Source: Daejeonella rubra
GTDB taxonomy: Bacteria > Bacteroidota > Bacteroidia > Sphingobacteriales > Sphingobacteriaceae
Assembly (NCBI RefSeq): GCF_900103545.1
Contig: NZ_FNHH01000003.1
Coordinates: 62,001-126,000 of the forward strand
Reading direction: 5' to 3'
Length of the DNA stretch: 64,000 nt
Position numbers and translations under genes: made by a program. Below, one piece after another: positions 34,622-43,759 of this stretch; positions within the stretch are counted from its first letter, which is position 1; the number at the start of each line of letters is the position of its first letter. Under the pieces are notes generated by a model. It did no database searches. It worked only from the letters and a program-made list of their open reading frames with translations, and had not been told where the DNA came from.

Positions 34622-35092
34622 ATGAAAAAGATATTTTTTATAGTTGCATTCATTGCAGCAGGACTGGTGCAAACATTTGCACTGGATAGATTGCCCTTAC
34701 ACATTGACGTGCTTACCCATTATTATGCAATTAAAGATGCTTTAGTGGCTAGCAAGGCTGACCTTGCGGCAACCCATGCTGCTCAATTCGTTAAAGCGGC
34801 AGGATCCGTTGATGCTAAAAACCTTCCAGATGCCAACCGGGCGTTACTTGTTAAGGATGCCTCTGCTATTGCCAGCACTAAAGATCTGAAAAAGCAAAGA
34901 GAACTTTTCTCGGCTTTCTCTGAAAACATGGCAGCCTTAGCCAAAGTTACAATGCTAGGTCACGGTGATATTTATAAGGCGTATTGCCCGATGAAAAAAG
35001 CGAGTTGGCTTAGCAAAGAACCTGCAATTAAAAATCCCTATTACGGCAACGCTATGCTTACCTGTGGGAAGGTTGTAGAAACCATAAAATAA
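34622..35092 (+). CDS. DUF3347-domain exported protein
   Basis: 156 aa with a signal peptide (MKKIFFIVAFIAAGLVQTFA). The DUF3347 pattern is seen in HYYAIKDALVASKADLAA near the start and in YKAYCPMKKASWLSKE with KNPYYGNAMLTCG at the end. DUF3347 domains occur in CusB-associated and copper-handling proteins of Bacteroidota. The conserved Cys, Met and His residues (YCPM, LTCG) may bind copper. A strong hairpin follows the gene. Paralogue of the next gene. Confidence 0.85.
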   Translation: MKKIFFIVAFIAAGLVQTFALDRLPLHIDVLTHYYAIKDALVASKADLAATHAAQFVKAAGSVDAKNLPDANRALLVKDASAIASTKDLKKQRELFSAFSENMAALAKVTMLGHGDIYKAYCPMKKASWLSKEPAIKNPYYGNAMLTCGKVVETIK

Positions 35093-35103
35093 ATTTTAGT
35101 CAT

Positions 35104-35133
35104 AAAGCATAGGATAAAATAATCCTATGCTTT
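35104..35133 (+). terminator. Hairpin between the two DUF3347 genes
   Basis: AAAGCATAGGAT (35104-35115) pairs perfectly with ATCCTATGCTTT (35122-35133) over a 6-base loop. A 12-bp stem 12 bp after the stop of the first DUF3347 gene fits a terminator, though the U-run is short. It may work in both directions. Confidence 0.55.
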
Positions 35134-35237
35134 ACTCTATGCTAAAAAATCTAATATTTCCCTTAGAACTTTATTAAATCATTCCGGTTCCTTTTTAAAA
35201 GAGGCGTTCCGGTACAACAAATTAAAAAATTAAGAAT

Positions 35238-35804
35238 ATGAAAAATTTTCTCTTAAGTCTAACACTAGTAACGATCCTTTTTGCTGCGTGTAATAATAAT
35301 GGATCCGATAAACAAGCATCTGACAGTACCTCGACCATGGGAACAGCCGCTACGGAAGCGACCGTTAATAAGAAGCCCGCCAGCGAAATATTATCAGCAT
35401 ACCTTAGGCTTAAAAATGCGCTTACAAATGATAACGATAAAGAAGCTGCTGCGATTGCAACGGAATTAGCTGGTGCCTTCAAAGCGATGGATAAAACAGC
35501 TCTAACGCCGGAACAAAGGCAGGTGTTTACTGATGTTGAAGCCGATGCAATAGAACATGCCGACCACATCGCTGCCAATGCCGGTAACCTGGTTCATCAG
35601 CGGGAACATTTTGAAACCTTAAGCGAAGAGGTATATGAATTGGTTAAAGCTACGGGTGCCGGACAAAAGCTGTACTATACCCACTGTCCTATGTATAATA
35701 ATAACAAAGGTGCTAACTGGCTAAGTGAAACCAAGGAAGTGAAGAACCCCTATTTCGGACTAGCTATGTCGACATGCGGATTAGTAAAAGAAGAGCTTAA
35801 TTAA
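35238..35804 (+). CDS. DUF3347-domain lipoprotein
   Basis: 188 aa with a lipoprotein signal (lipobox LFAACNNN). After a Ser/Thr-rich linker comes the DUF3347 domain: SAYLRLKNALTNDNDKEAA, a His pair region (IEHADHIAANAG) and the Cys motifs YYTHCPMYNNN and NPYFGLAMSTCG. It is a clear paralogue of the preceding gene, sharing the ending KNPY(Y/F)G-x-AM-x-TCG. It probably faces the periplasm and binds copper or helps load efflux (inference). It lies 5 bp before the haem-binding gene. Confidence 0.85.
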   Translation: MKNFLLSLTLVTILFAACNNNGSDKQASDSTSTMGTAATEATVNKKPASEILSAYLRLKNALTNDNDKEAAAIATELAGAFKAMDKTALTPEQRQVFTDVEADAIEHADHIAANAGNLVHQREHFETLSEEVYELVKATGAGQKLYYTHCPMYNNNKGANWLSETKEVKNPYFGLAMSTCGLVKEELN

Positions 35805-35809
35805 ATTCG

Positions 35810-36268
35810 ATGAGCAGAACAAAAATAGGACTAATTGTCTTATTGATTATAATGGTTATAATTCAGTTTGTTAAGCCTGCACGCAATCAAAGCGTGCAGG
35901 CTTCAACCGGGGGCATAGCCAGCGTAATCAATGTGCCGGAAAATGTGCAAGCTATTTTGCAAAACTCCTGCTATGATTGCCATAGTAACAATACCCGTTA
36001 TCCCTGGTATGCTACGCTGCAGCCCGGGGCCTGGTGGATGGCCTGGCATATAGAGGAAGGAAAAGCGGAGCTGAATTTTGACGAATTTGGGAACTATTCC
36101 AAGCGAAGGCAGCTCAGTAAATTAAAAGCCATACAAGGATCTATTGAGGATAAGAGTATGCCCCTGCCATCTTATACATTCATACACAGGGCTGCTAATC
36201 TTTCAAAAACGGATAGAAACCTATTAAAAGATTGGATAGAAATATCCAAAGATGAAATTTCTAAATAA
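35810..36268 (+). CDS. Haem-binding domain protein (c-type, CxxCH)
   Basis: 152 aa with an N-terminal membrane anchor (IGLIVLLIIMVIIQFV). The c-type haem motif CYDCH lies near residue 58, followed by SNNTRYPWYATLQPGAWW, typical of the haem_bd (PF14376) family. A likely distal Met or His lies in DKSMPLPSYTFIH. It is probably a periplasm-facing electron carrier that could serve the multicopper oxidase next door. It ends 7 bp before the start I prefer for that oxidase. Confidence 0.85.
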   Translation: MSRTKIGLIVLLIIMVIIQFVKPARNQSVQASTGGIASVINVPENVQAILQNSCYDCHSNNTRYPWYATLQPGAWWMAWHIEEGKAELNFDEFGNYSKRRQLSKLKAIQGSIEDKSMPLPSYTFIHRAANLSKTDRNLLKDWIEISKDEISK

Positions 36269-36275
36269 AACAATT

Positions 36276-39092
36276 ATGAATAAGCTATTATTACTTGTCA
36301 TCGTGCTTTTTTTCCAGCAAGGACTGTATGCGGAGTATCCAGTGCATTTACATTCACTATCCGCTTCAATGCAGGTTGTTTACACTTGCCCGATGCACCC
36401 GGAAGTAAAATCCGGCAAACCAGGTAATTGTCCGAAATGTGGTATGAAACTCGTATTACAGAAAACAAAAGCTGTTAAGCCTCCGGCACCAGCACCTGTT
36501 AAAACAGCCCCGATGCCTAAAGCAGCTAGTCCCGTAAAAATAGCTCCCGCCCCACAATCGGCTGTGGTATACACCTGTCCCATGCATCCTGAGGTAAAAT
36601 CAAATAAGCCTGAAAACTGCCCTAAATGCGGAATGAAATTGGTAGTGCAAAAATCTGCCGCTCCCAAACGTGCGACACCTTCGCCTGTTAAGAAAACTCC
36701 GCCTGCTAAAAAGGGAAATATGGATGGAATGACCATGCCAGCGAAAAAAGAGAGTACGCCTGTCAAGGCTGAACCTGTTTCAGAGCCAGCTGAAAATCAT
36801 CAGGAGCATGAGATGCCCATGACAGAAACGGACACCGTAGAAGCTGCCGAAGAGATTGATGCGATCCAAATAGCTAAAGCTAATCTTGGACCCGTTAAAA
36901 CCATCTCTAATAAAACTCCGCCAAGAACTGTTCGTTACGACCTATATATTGCCGACACCATGGTGAATTTCACGGGAAAACCAAAACGGGCTATTGCCGT
37001 GAATGGACAAATCCCCATGCCTACACTCACTTTCACCGAAGGAGATACTGCTGAAATATATGTACACAACAGGCTGAAAGAAGAAACCTCGCTGCATTGG
37101 CACGGGCTGTTTTTACCCAACAAAATGGATGGGGTACCATACCTTACACAAATGCCTATAAAACCCGGCGCCACTTACGTGTACAAGTTTCCCATTATTC
37201 AGCACGGTACCCACTGGTACCATAGCCACAGTGGTCTGCAGGAGCAATTGGGTATGTACGGTTCTTTTATTATGAACAAAAGAGAGGAATGGGACATACC
37301 AACTATCCCCGTAATTATTAGTGAATGGCTGGATATGAAACCAGATGAGGCCCATCGTAGTTTACATGCGGCTACCGATTGGTTTGCAGTGCGAAAAGGT
37401 GCTGAGCAAACCTATTTAGAAGCAATAAAGTTGGGTTGGTTTAAAACAAAAGTGAAGAATGAATGGAAGCGGATGAATGCGATGGATTTAACTGATATTT
37501 ATTATGATAGTCTTTTAATTAACGGTAGAAATCAAATCCATCAGCCACAATTTAAAGCGGGTGATAAAGTAAGGTTGCGCATAGCAAACGGTGGGGCGTC
37601 CGATTATTTCTGGCTTAGCTATTCTGGCGGAAAAATTACAGTAGTAGCCACCGATGGCAATGATGTGGAACCGATAGAAGTTGACCGGTTAATTATAGCT
37701 GTTTCAGAAACCTATGATGTTGTTGTAACTATTCCTGAAAACAAGAGTTACGAATTTCTTGCAACACCGGAAGATCGGACAAAATTTACTTCATTGTGGC
37801 TCGGAAGCGGCGAGAAAGTGCCTGCTGTAAGATGGAATCGGCCCAAATATTTTTTAGGGATGAGGATGATGAACGACATGATGGACATGAATGGCAACTT
37901 AATTGAGATGGAAGGAATGGAGATGAAAAACCAGGTAATGGACATGAACACGGTAATGTATCCGGAGATTACAGGAGAAGAAATCCGCAGCGCGAAAAAG
38001 GTGGAAGGAATGGAGAAAAGGAGAGCCGGTAAGAAACAAACGACACCTATGGCAGGCATGGATGAGACCAACTCTGACATGGTCTCACTTAGTTACGAAA
38101 TGTTGCGGGCTCCTGAAAAAACCACTTTACCTGTAGGCCCCTGGAGAGAGATAAAATTTGATCTGACGGGTAATATGAACCGTTATGTCTGGAGCATTGA
38201 TAACAAAGTAGTTTCGGAAAGCGATAAAATACTTATACGAAAAGGTGAAAACGTAAGAATAATTTTGTTCAATAACAGTATGATGCGCCATCCTATGCAC
38301 CTACACGGCCACGACTTCAGACTATTAGGCGGCCAAGGTGAAAACGCCATCATGAAAAACGTCATTGACATCATGCCTATGGAAAGAGACACCATAGAAT
38401 TCAACGCAAATGAACGGGGTGGTGACTGGTTCTTTCATTGCCATATTTTATACCACATGATGAGCGGTATGGGCAAAGTTTTTTCCTACGATAATCCACT
38501 GGTTGATAAAACCGATATTACCAATCCTAAAGTAGCTAAGCGTGGATTAAACTCGGAAGACAGAAAATTTCATGCAATGGGCTCAGTCGGGCTAGAAAGT
38601 AATGGCAGCGATGGCGAATTCATGCTGGCGAGTACTCGTTTTAAGCTATCTACCGAATGGCGACTCGGTTTAGATGCAATGCATGGTAACGAGAGCGAAA
38701 CGAATTTTGGAAGGTACTTAGGGAGGAACCAATGGATATTCCCTTTTATTGGCTTTGATTATCATCGAAATACAATGAGAAACGAAGGTGAAAAAAACAT
38801 GTTTGGTCAAATTAGTAATCAAACCAACAGAAAAGCTTTTGTAGCCGGTATACAGTACACACTTCCCATGTTATTTATTGCGGAACAGAGAATTGATAGT
38901 AAAGGCAAACTTCGTTTTCAATTATCGCGAGAGGATATTCCAGTAGCGCCAAGGTTAAGGTTGAACATTTCTGGTAATACAGATAAAGAATATACCACCG
39001 GACTAAGGTACATTGTAACAAAATACTTTAATTTATCCACTCACTACGACAGCGACATGGGGTTTGGGGGTGGATTAACCCTTACTTACTAG
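36276..39092 (+). CDS. Multicopper oxidase with two HMBD modules and a beta-rich C-terminal extension
   Basis: 938 aa from Met 36276 (MNKLLLLVIVLFFQQGLYA, signal peptide). Two heavy-metal-binding modules (YTCPMHPEVKS...CPKCGMKLV) lie at about residues 36-60 and 93-117, with Pro/Ala/Lys linkers. The oxidase has all four copper motifs: HWHG, HWYHSHSG, HPMHLHGH and HCHILYHMMSGM. A Met-rich insert (MMNDMMDMNGN, MEGMEMKNQVMDM) precedes the last cupredoxin domain. About 175 residues after the last copper motif look like outer-membrane beta strands (GGGLTLTY end). It probably oxidises Cu(I) to Cu(II) in the periplasm. Confidence 0.9.
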   Translation: MNKLLLLVIVLFFQQGLYAEYPVHLHSLSASMQVVYTCPMHPEVKSGKPGNCPKCGMKLVLQKTKAVKPPAPAPVKTAPMPKAASPVKIAPAPQSAVVYTCPMHPEVKSNKPENCPKCGMKLVVQKSAAPKRATPSPVKKTPPAKKGNMDGMTMPAKKESTPVKAEPVSEPAENHQEHEMPMTETDTVEAAEEIDAIQIAKANLGPVKTISNKTPPRTVRYDLYIADTMVNFTGKPKRAIAVNGQIPMPTLTFTEGDTAEIYVHNRLKEETSLHWHGLFLPNKMDGVPYLTQMPIKPGATYVYKFPIIQHGTHWYHSHSGLQEQLGMYGSFIMNKREEWDIPTIPVIISEWLDMKPDEAHRSLHAATDWFAVRKGAEQTYLEAIKLGWFKTKVKNEWKRMNAMDLTDIYYDSLLINGRNQIHQPQFKAGDKVRLRIANGGASDYFWLSYSGGKITVVATDGNDVEPIEVDRLIIAVSETYDVVVTIPENKSYEFLATPEDRTKFTSLWLGSGEKVPAVRWNRPKYFLGMRMMNDMMDMNGNLIEMEGMEMKNQVMDMNTVMYPEITGEEIRSAKKVEGMEKRRAGKKQTTPMAGMDETNSDMVSLSYEMLRAPEKTTLPVGPWREIKFDLTGNMNRYVWSIDNKVVSESDKILIRKGENVRIILFNNSMMRHPMHLHGHDFRLLGGQGENAIMKNVIDIMPMERDTIEFNANERGGDWFFHCHILYHMMSGMGKVFSYDNPLVDKTDITNPKVAKRGLNSEDRKFHAMGSVGLESNGSDGEFMLASTRFKLSTEWRLGLDAMHGNESETNFGRYLGRNQWIFPFIGFDYHRNTMRNEGEKNMFGQISNQTNRKAFVAGIQYTLPMLFIAEQRIDSKGKLRFQLSREDIPVAPRLRLNISGNTDKEYTTGLRYIVTKYFNLSTHYDSDMGFGGGLTLTY

Positions 39093-39121
39093 AATTTTAA
39101 CATTAATTAAAATGAAAAAAA

Positions 39122-39565
39122 ATGAAAAAAATAACTTTAATAGTTAGTATGCTGTTTTTATATGTGACTGCATTTACACAAACCAATGAGGTCGAAGCAG
39201 CAAAGATGGTTCTTAGAAAATATCATGATGCTATTCAGAAATTAGACGCTGCAGGTACAGAATTGCTTTTTACAGCGGATTCTAAAATTTATGAATCCGG
39301 TGGAATCGAAGGCACCTATGTACATTACCTGGAGCATCACCTTGGGCCTGAGTTACAGGTATTCAAGTCTTTTACTTTTAGTGATTACAAAGCCGATGTG
39401 AAAGTTGATGGAGATTATGCGTTTGCTACCGAAACCTATAACTATACCATTGTAGTAGCCAAAGATAATTTCGAAATAAAACGGAAAGGGGTAGCCACTT
39501 CCGTACTAAAGAAAATTGACGGAAAATGGAAGATCATGGTCAGCCATAGTTCGTCACGAAAGTAA
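39122..39565 (+). CDS. Exported NTF2/SnoaL-like protein (DUF4440-type)
   Basis: 147 aa with a signal peptide (MKKITLIVSMLFLYVTAFTQ). The fold signature is RKYHDAIQKLDAAGTELLF, a central beta sheet, and KIDGKWKIMVSHSSSRK at the end, typical of DUF4440/SnoaL small alpha-beta proteins. HYLEHHLGPE provides a His cluster that might bind metal. No enzymatic function can be assigned. It lies between the multicopper oxidase and the copper ATPase, same strand. Confidence 0.8.
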   Translation: MKKITLIVSMLFLYVTAFTQTNEVEAAKMVLRKYHDAIQKLDAAGTELLFTADSKIYESGGIEGTYVHYLEHHLGPELQVFKSFTFSDYKADVKVDGDYAFATETYNYTIVVAKDNFEIKRKGVATSVLKKIDGKWKIMVSHSSSRK

Positions 39566-39649
39566 AGTTGATAATTAATACCATGGCTATTTATCTTCCT
39601 GAAAATGAAAACAGGCTCTAACATTTGATGATCTCTAAAATCAAGAACT

Positions 39650-41704
39650 ATGAAACATCAGCATCATGTAGAAAAACCTGCTAAAAAAGAAAAAATGGAC
39701 CACTCAAAAATGGCCCATAGCAAGACGAAGCATGGATCTAACCCGACAATGGGTCACGAAGGGCACAATCACGCCATGATGATCGCTGATTTCAAAAAGC
39801 GGTTCTATGTTGTGCTGGCACTTACTTTTCCTATAATGCTTTTATCGGAAATGATACAGCAGTTCATTGGTGTAGAGTGGCAGTTTACAGGTTCGTCCTA
39901 CATCTTATTTGCCTTATCATCGATTGTGTTTTTTTATGGCGGCTGGCCCTTTTTAAAAGGATTAGTTGATGAGGTAAAGGCTAAGAATCCAGGTATGATG
40001 TTTTTGATTGGCTTTGCCATAACGGTTGCATATGTTTATAGTGTAGCTGTTGTATTTGGCTTGCAGGGGATGGATTTTTTCTGGGAATTATCAACCCTGA
40101 TTCTCATCATGCTTTTAGGTCATTGGATCGAAATGAAATCTATAGCTGGCGCATCCAAAGAGCTGGAATTGTTAGTACAATTGATGCCCGTTGATGCGCA
40201 CATGGTGATGCCGGATATGATGCATGATGTAAAGACCGACACGTTAAAAGAGAATGACATTATTCTGGTTAAACCCGGCGAAAAAGTGGCAGCAGATGGA
40301 GTAGTATTGGAAGGAGAAAGTTACCTCAATGAATCCATGCTGACAGGTGAATCAAAGCCTGTACAAAAAGGGAAAGGGGATAATGTAATTGCAGGCGCCA
40401 TTAATGGGAATGGTTCCATTAAAGTTACCGTATCCCATGCAGCAAAAGATTCTTATCTATCGCAGGTAATCAAGCTGGTAGATGATGCTCAAAAGTCCAA
40501 ATCTAAAACCCAGTTGCTGGCAGATAAGGCAGCAAGATGGTTAACTTTAATTGCTCTGGTTTCGGGTATAGGTACATTTTTATATTGGTATTTAACAGGA
40601 CAATCCTTGGCATTTGCTATGGAAAGAATGGTTACAGTTATAGTAATTTGCTGTCCGCACGCTTTAGGATTGGCAGTGCCTTTGGTTGTTGCAAAATCAA
40701 CTGCCCTATCTGCAAAAAATGGCTTACTGATCAAGAACAGAACAGCGTTTGAAAATTCGCGAAAGATCACCACCATCGTATTTGATAAGACAGGTACGCT
40801 TACGGTAGGGAAATTTGAGGTCTCCAAAGTTGTTTCACTGCAAAAGGAACTTCTTGAAAACGAAATCCTTCGCCTGGCATCTGCATTAGAACAAAAATCA
40901 GAACACCCTATAGCCACAGGCATCCTGCAAAAGGTTAAAGAATTATCACTCCCTATTCCTGCAACTGAAAATTTCAACGCTATTACTGGTAAAGGTGTTG
41001 AAGCTACGGTAGAAGGCAAAAAGATTTTGGTAGTTAGTCCGGGCTACCTGAAAGAAAACAACATTCCCATCCCTGACAGTTTCGAAGTTAACGATACTGA
41101 AACAGTGGTCTTTGTATTGATCAATAATGCATTGGCGGGTTTCATTGCATTATCAGATGAGATACGGCCTGAATCCGCAGAAGCCATTAAAACCCTAAAG
41201 CAGAACAATATTAAATCTATTCTGCTTACTGGTGATAACGATAAAGTCGCTAAGAGCGTAAGTGAAACACTGGGAATGGATAGTTTTATGGCTCAGGTAT
41301 TGCCTCACCAGAAATTGGAAAAAATAAAGGAACTGCAGGGTAAAGGGGAGTTTGTAGCCATGACAGGCGATGGGGTGAATGACGCGCCTGCTTTAGCCAT
41401 TGCAGATGTTGGTATCGCCGTAGGCAGTGGAAGCGATATAGCCGCTGAAACCGCCGGGATCATTTTGGTTAATAGTAATCCAAAGGATGTGGTTAACCTG
41501 ATTTTATTTGGCAAGGCCACTTATCGTAAGATGATGCAAAATCTGGTTTGGGCAACGGGTTATAATGTTATCGCATTGCCTCTGGCCGCTGGTGTACTGT
41601 ACAATCAGGGAGTGTTATTGAGTCCGGCTGCTGGGGCAGTACTCATGACTGTTAGCACCATTGTTGTAGCAATCAATGCAAGTATGTTAAAAGTGAAATC
41701 TTAA
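39650..41704 (+). CDS. copB: Copper P1B-3 ATPase (CopB-like)
   Basis: 684 aa. The N-terminus is rich in His and Met (MKHQHHVEKPAKKEKMDHSK, then GHEGHNHAMM) in place of HMA domains. The ion-path motif is CPH (VICCPHALGLAVP) near residue 334, defining the CopB (P1B-3) group. DKTGTLT lies near 378, SEHPIATG near 420, GDGVNDAP near 573, and the end is VSTIVVAINASML. CopB-type pumps export copper (Cu(II) preferred) or silver from the cytoplasm. Confidence 0.93.
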   Translation: MKHQHHVEKPAKKEKMDHSKMAHSKTKHGSNPTMGHEGHNHAMMIADFKKRFYVVLALTFPIMLLSEMIQQFIGVEWQFTGSSYILFALSSIVFFYGGWPFLKGLVDEVKAKNPGMMFLIGFAITVAYVYSVAVVFGLQGMDFFWELSTLILIMLLGHWIEMKSIAGASKELELLVQLMPVDAHMVMPDMMHDVKTDTLKENDIILVKPGEKVAADGVVLEGESYLNESMLTGESKPVQKGKGDNVIAGAINGNGSIKVTVSHAAKDSYLSQVIKLVDDAQKSKSKTQLLADKAARWLTLIALVSGIGTFLYWYLTGQSLAFAMERMVTVIVICCPHALGLAVPLVVAKSTALSAKNGLLIKNRTAFENSRKITTIVFDKTGTLTVGKFEVSKVVSLQKELLENEILRLASALEQKSEHPIATGILQKVKELSLPIPATENFNAITGKGVEATVEGKKILVVSPGYLKENNIPIPDSFEVNDTETVVFVLINNALAGFIALSDEIRPESAEAIKTLKQNNIKSILLTGDNDKVAKSVSETLGMDSFMAQVLPHQKLEKIKELQGKGEFVAMTGDGVNDAPALAIADVGIAVGSGSDIAAETAGIILVNSNPKDVVNLILFGKATYRKMMQNLVWATGYNVIALPLAAGVLYNQGVLLSPAAGAVLMTVSTIVVAINASMLKVKS

Positions 41705-41722
41705 TGAGTTGAACTTATAGAC

Positions 41723-42010
41723 ATGTTACACATTGCTCTCCATTTTATAGTTCCCGCACTGATCGCAGTTCTGTTTTATAAAAAACTGACATACAAAGCG
41801 TGGCTGATTATGATCGCAACAATGGCAGTAGACCTGGATCACTTACTGGCTAATCCCATCTATGATCCCGACCGATGCAGTATTGGATTTCACCCTTTGC
41901 ATTCTTACATTGCAATTGGTGTTTATGCTGTATTATTAATCTTTCCACGACTGCGTATCATGGCAATCGGCTTGTTAATACATATAGCTCTTGATTATGT
42001 CGATTGTTAA
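41723..42010 (+). CDS. DUF6122 membrane protein
   Basis: 95 aa with three hydrophobic segments. The conserved pattern AVDLDHLLANPIYDPDRCSI followed by GFHPLHSYIAIGVY and HIALDYVDC is the DUF6122 family, which resembles the metal-dependent membrane hydrolase motif (D-x-D-H). Function is unknown. It begins 18 bp after the copper ATPase and is likely co-transcribed. Confidence 0.8.
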   Translation: MLHIALHFIVPALIAVLFYKKLTYKAWLIMIATMAVDLDHLLANPIYDPDRCSIGFHPLHSYIAIGVYAVLLIFPRLRIMAIGLLIHIALDYVDC

Positions 42011-42325
42011 CGATAGCGTGGTTTTCGTCCCCTGATAAAACTGGCAGAGCCCAGGTTATTTTCTCAGTTGGCGGGGGCGAAGGAAAAACATTAAAACGTC
42101 AAGTCTGACATTGAATTGATGTTTTCTAGTTTACTTGAACAAAACTGCATATTTCCTTCTCGGTTGTTGATCGATCTGACATAGTTCTGAAAAGATAAAA
42201 AATCAGAACAAAACCCTATATGGATTGTCGTATAAAGAGTTACATGAATAATCATGAAATTCTGATATGAAAGGAGAGGCGGCAATTAGGCTTTCATTAC
42301 GCTGATCAACTTGCTAAAGCTGATC

Positions 42326-42445
42326 ATGGCTGGAAATGCAGACTATGACCTGATATGTATGATTAAATCTCATCATCAGGGAGCTTTTGATATGGCTAAA
42401 TTTCAGTTTATAAATACATATCAATTTAAACACATCTACATTTAA
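42326..42445 (+). pseudogene. Remnant of a DUF305 protein
   Basis: A 39-codon reading frame encodes ADYDLICMIKSHHQGAFDMA, clearly similar to DDFAMMMKMHHQGAIDMSS in the intact gene that follows. Outside this 20-residue patch the similarity is lost, and the frame soon stops. The rest of 42011-42456 shows no gene. I read it as the decayed remains of a duplicated DUF305 gene. Confidence 0.6.
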
Positions 42446-42456
42446 ACTAAAAATTT

Positions 42457-43074
42457 ATGAAAAATACAATTAAAATTATTGCAGTAGTAGGTCTAATACT
42501 GTTCACTCAGGCATGTAGTAAAGACGATGATAATAAAATCAAGGTTCAGGATCATGACCAAAACCAAATGATGAGTATTATGCATAGCATGATGACTAAA
42601 ATGATGGCAATGCCAATGAGCAAAGACCCGGATGATGATTTTGCTATGATGATGAAAATGCACCATCAGGGAGCCATTGATATGTCTAGTGCCGAATTGA
42701 AAAACGGAGATGATCCAAAAATGAAAGAAATCGCCCAAAAAATCATTGATGCTCAAAAGGCGGAAATCGTACAATTAGAAACGTTTTTGGCTGTGCATAA
42801 CCCACATATGATGTCTATGGAATTTACTGATCAGATGATGAAGGAAATGGAAAAAAGTGGGAGACAGGCTGACTTACAGGTAATCAATGGAGATATCGAC
42901 CACGACTTTGCTATGCTCATGATTGGCCATCACCACGCAGCTATCGAAAATTCACGCTTGGAACTAATATATGGTCATGATGCAAGTATGAAAACTATGG
43001 CACAAAAAATTATTGATGCCCAGCAGGCAGAAATAAAAGAACTACAGGAATGGCTGTTGTCAGATGGTAAATAA
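42457..43074 (+). CDS. DUF305 lipoprotein with two repeats
   Basis: 205 aa, lipoprotein signal (LFTQACSK), then a His/Met-rich linker (HDQNQMMSIMHSMMTKMMAM). Two DUF305 repeats follow: DDDFAMMMKMHHQGAIDMS (about 67) and DHDFAMLMIGHHHAAIENS (about 148), each ending in KIIDAQ-x-AEI helices. DUF305 is a ferritin-like helical domain often linked to copper resistance. The paired His residues in each repeat are candidate metal ligands. Confidence 0.9.
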   Translation: MKNTIKIIAVVGLILFTQACSKDDDNKIKVQDHDQNQMMSIMHSMMTKMMAMPMSKDPDDDFAMMMKMHHQGAIDMSSAELKNGDDPKMKEIAQKIIDAQKAEIVQLETFLAVHNPHMMSMEFTDQMMKEMEKSGRQADLQVINGDIDHDFAMLMIGHHHAAIENSRLELIYGHDASMKTMAQKIIDAQQAEIKELQEWLLSDGK

Positions 43075-43104
43075 TCATATCAATTTACCTATAAAACATT
43101 AATT

Positions 43105-43449
43105 ATGTCACATCAAAAATTCCAAGACTGCATTGACGCCTGTGTGGCGTGTGCAGTAGCTTGTAGCCATTGCGCTACTGAATGTTTAAAAGAAGAAGAT
43201 ATTAAAATGATGGCTCGCTGCATTCAACTGGATCTTGAATGTGCCGTCCTATGTCGTTCAGCGGCAGAAGTCATGAGCCTTGGTAGTGAATTCAGTGCCC
43301 ACATGTGCAGGATATGCGCAGACGCTTGTTATGCCTGTGCAGAAGAGTGTGAAAAGCATGCTGAAAGGGGTATGAATCATTGCAGGGAGTGTGCTGAAGC
43401 CTGCCGAAGGTGTGCTGAGGCTTGTGAGGAAATGGCTACGGCAGCCTAG
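43105..43449 (+). CDS. Four-helix-bundle copper storage protein (Csp/DUF326)
   Basis: 114 aa with 19 Cys residues at helix spacing (CIDACVACAVACSHCATEC; MCRICADACYACAEEC; HCRECAEACRRCAEAC). This is the DUF326/copper storage protein family, whose four-helix bundle stores many Cu(I) ions. No signal peptide is visible, so it is probably cytosolic (Csp3 type). It follows the DUF305 gene by 30 bp and would buffer cytosolic copper for the efflux pumps. Confidence 0.93.
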   Translation: MSHQKFQDCIDACVACAVACSHCATECLKEEDIKMMARCIQLDLECAVLCRSAAEVMSLGSEFSAHMCRICADACYACAEECEKHAERGMNHCRECAEACRRCAEACEEMATAA

Positions 43450-43759
43450 TGATATAACAATCCTTACTTTCATCCGAACGAATTTCTATACAAATTACCC
43501 GTAATAGTCGCGTTCTAAGCCTACCTATACTTTTGATTTCAAATAATAAAACATGAAATCAAAATCTTTACCACCAGAAAACGCACTTTACAATCTAATC
43601 TATAATCCAAGCTCAAAAAAACAATACCTAATTGTAATTTATGGTAGTATCATCAACCTTATGCGAAGTCAGTTTTAGTATGTGAAAGTTCGACATTATA
43701 AAATGATTACGAAAAAATGGAAAAACACGTCTTTTTTTCTGATCTTTGTAGAAGTTTAA
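43450..43759. other. AT-rich intergenic region
   Basis: About 310 bp without a recognised gene. A 41-codon frame (43553-43678) begins MKSKSLPPENALYNL but resembles no known family and may be chance. The region precedes the first HYC_CC_PP gene and probably contains the promoter of the first split-permease cluster. Confidence 0.45.

Noticed and set aside
40489..41019. 176-aa minus-strand ORF
   Set aside because: Antisense to the CopB ATPase gene with no motif; the sense frame has all P-type motifs.
43553..43678. 41-codon ORF upstream of the first HYC_CC_PP gene
   Set aside because: Short, AT-rich and without similarity to a known family; could be chance.
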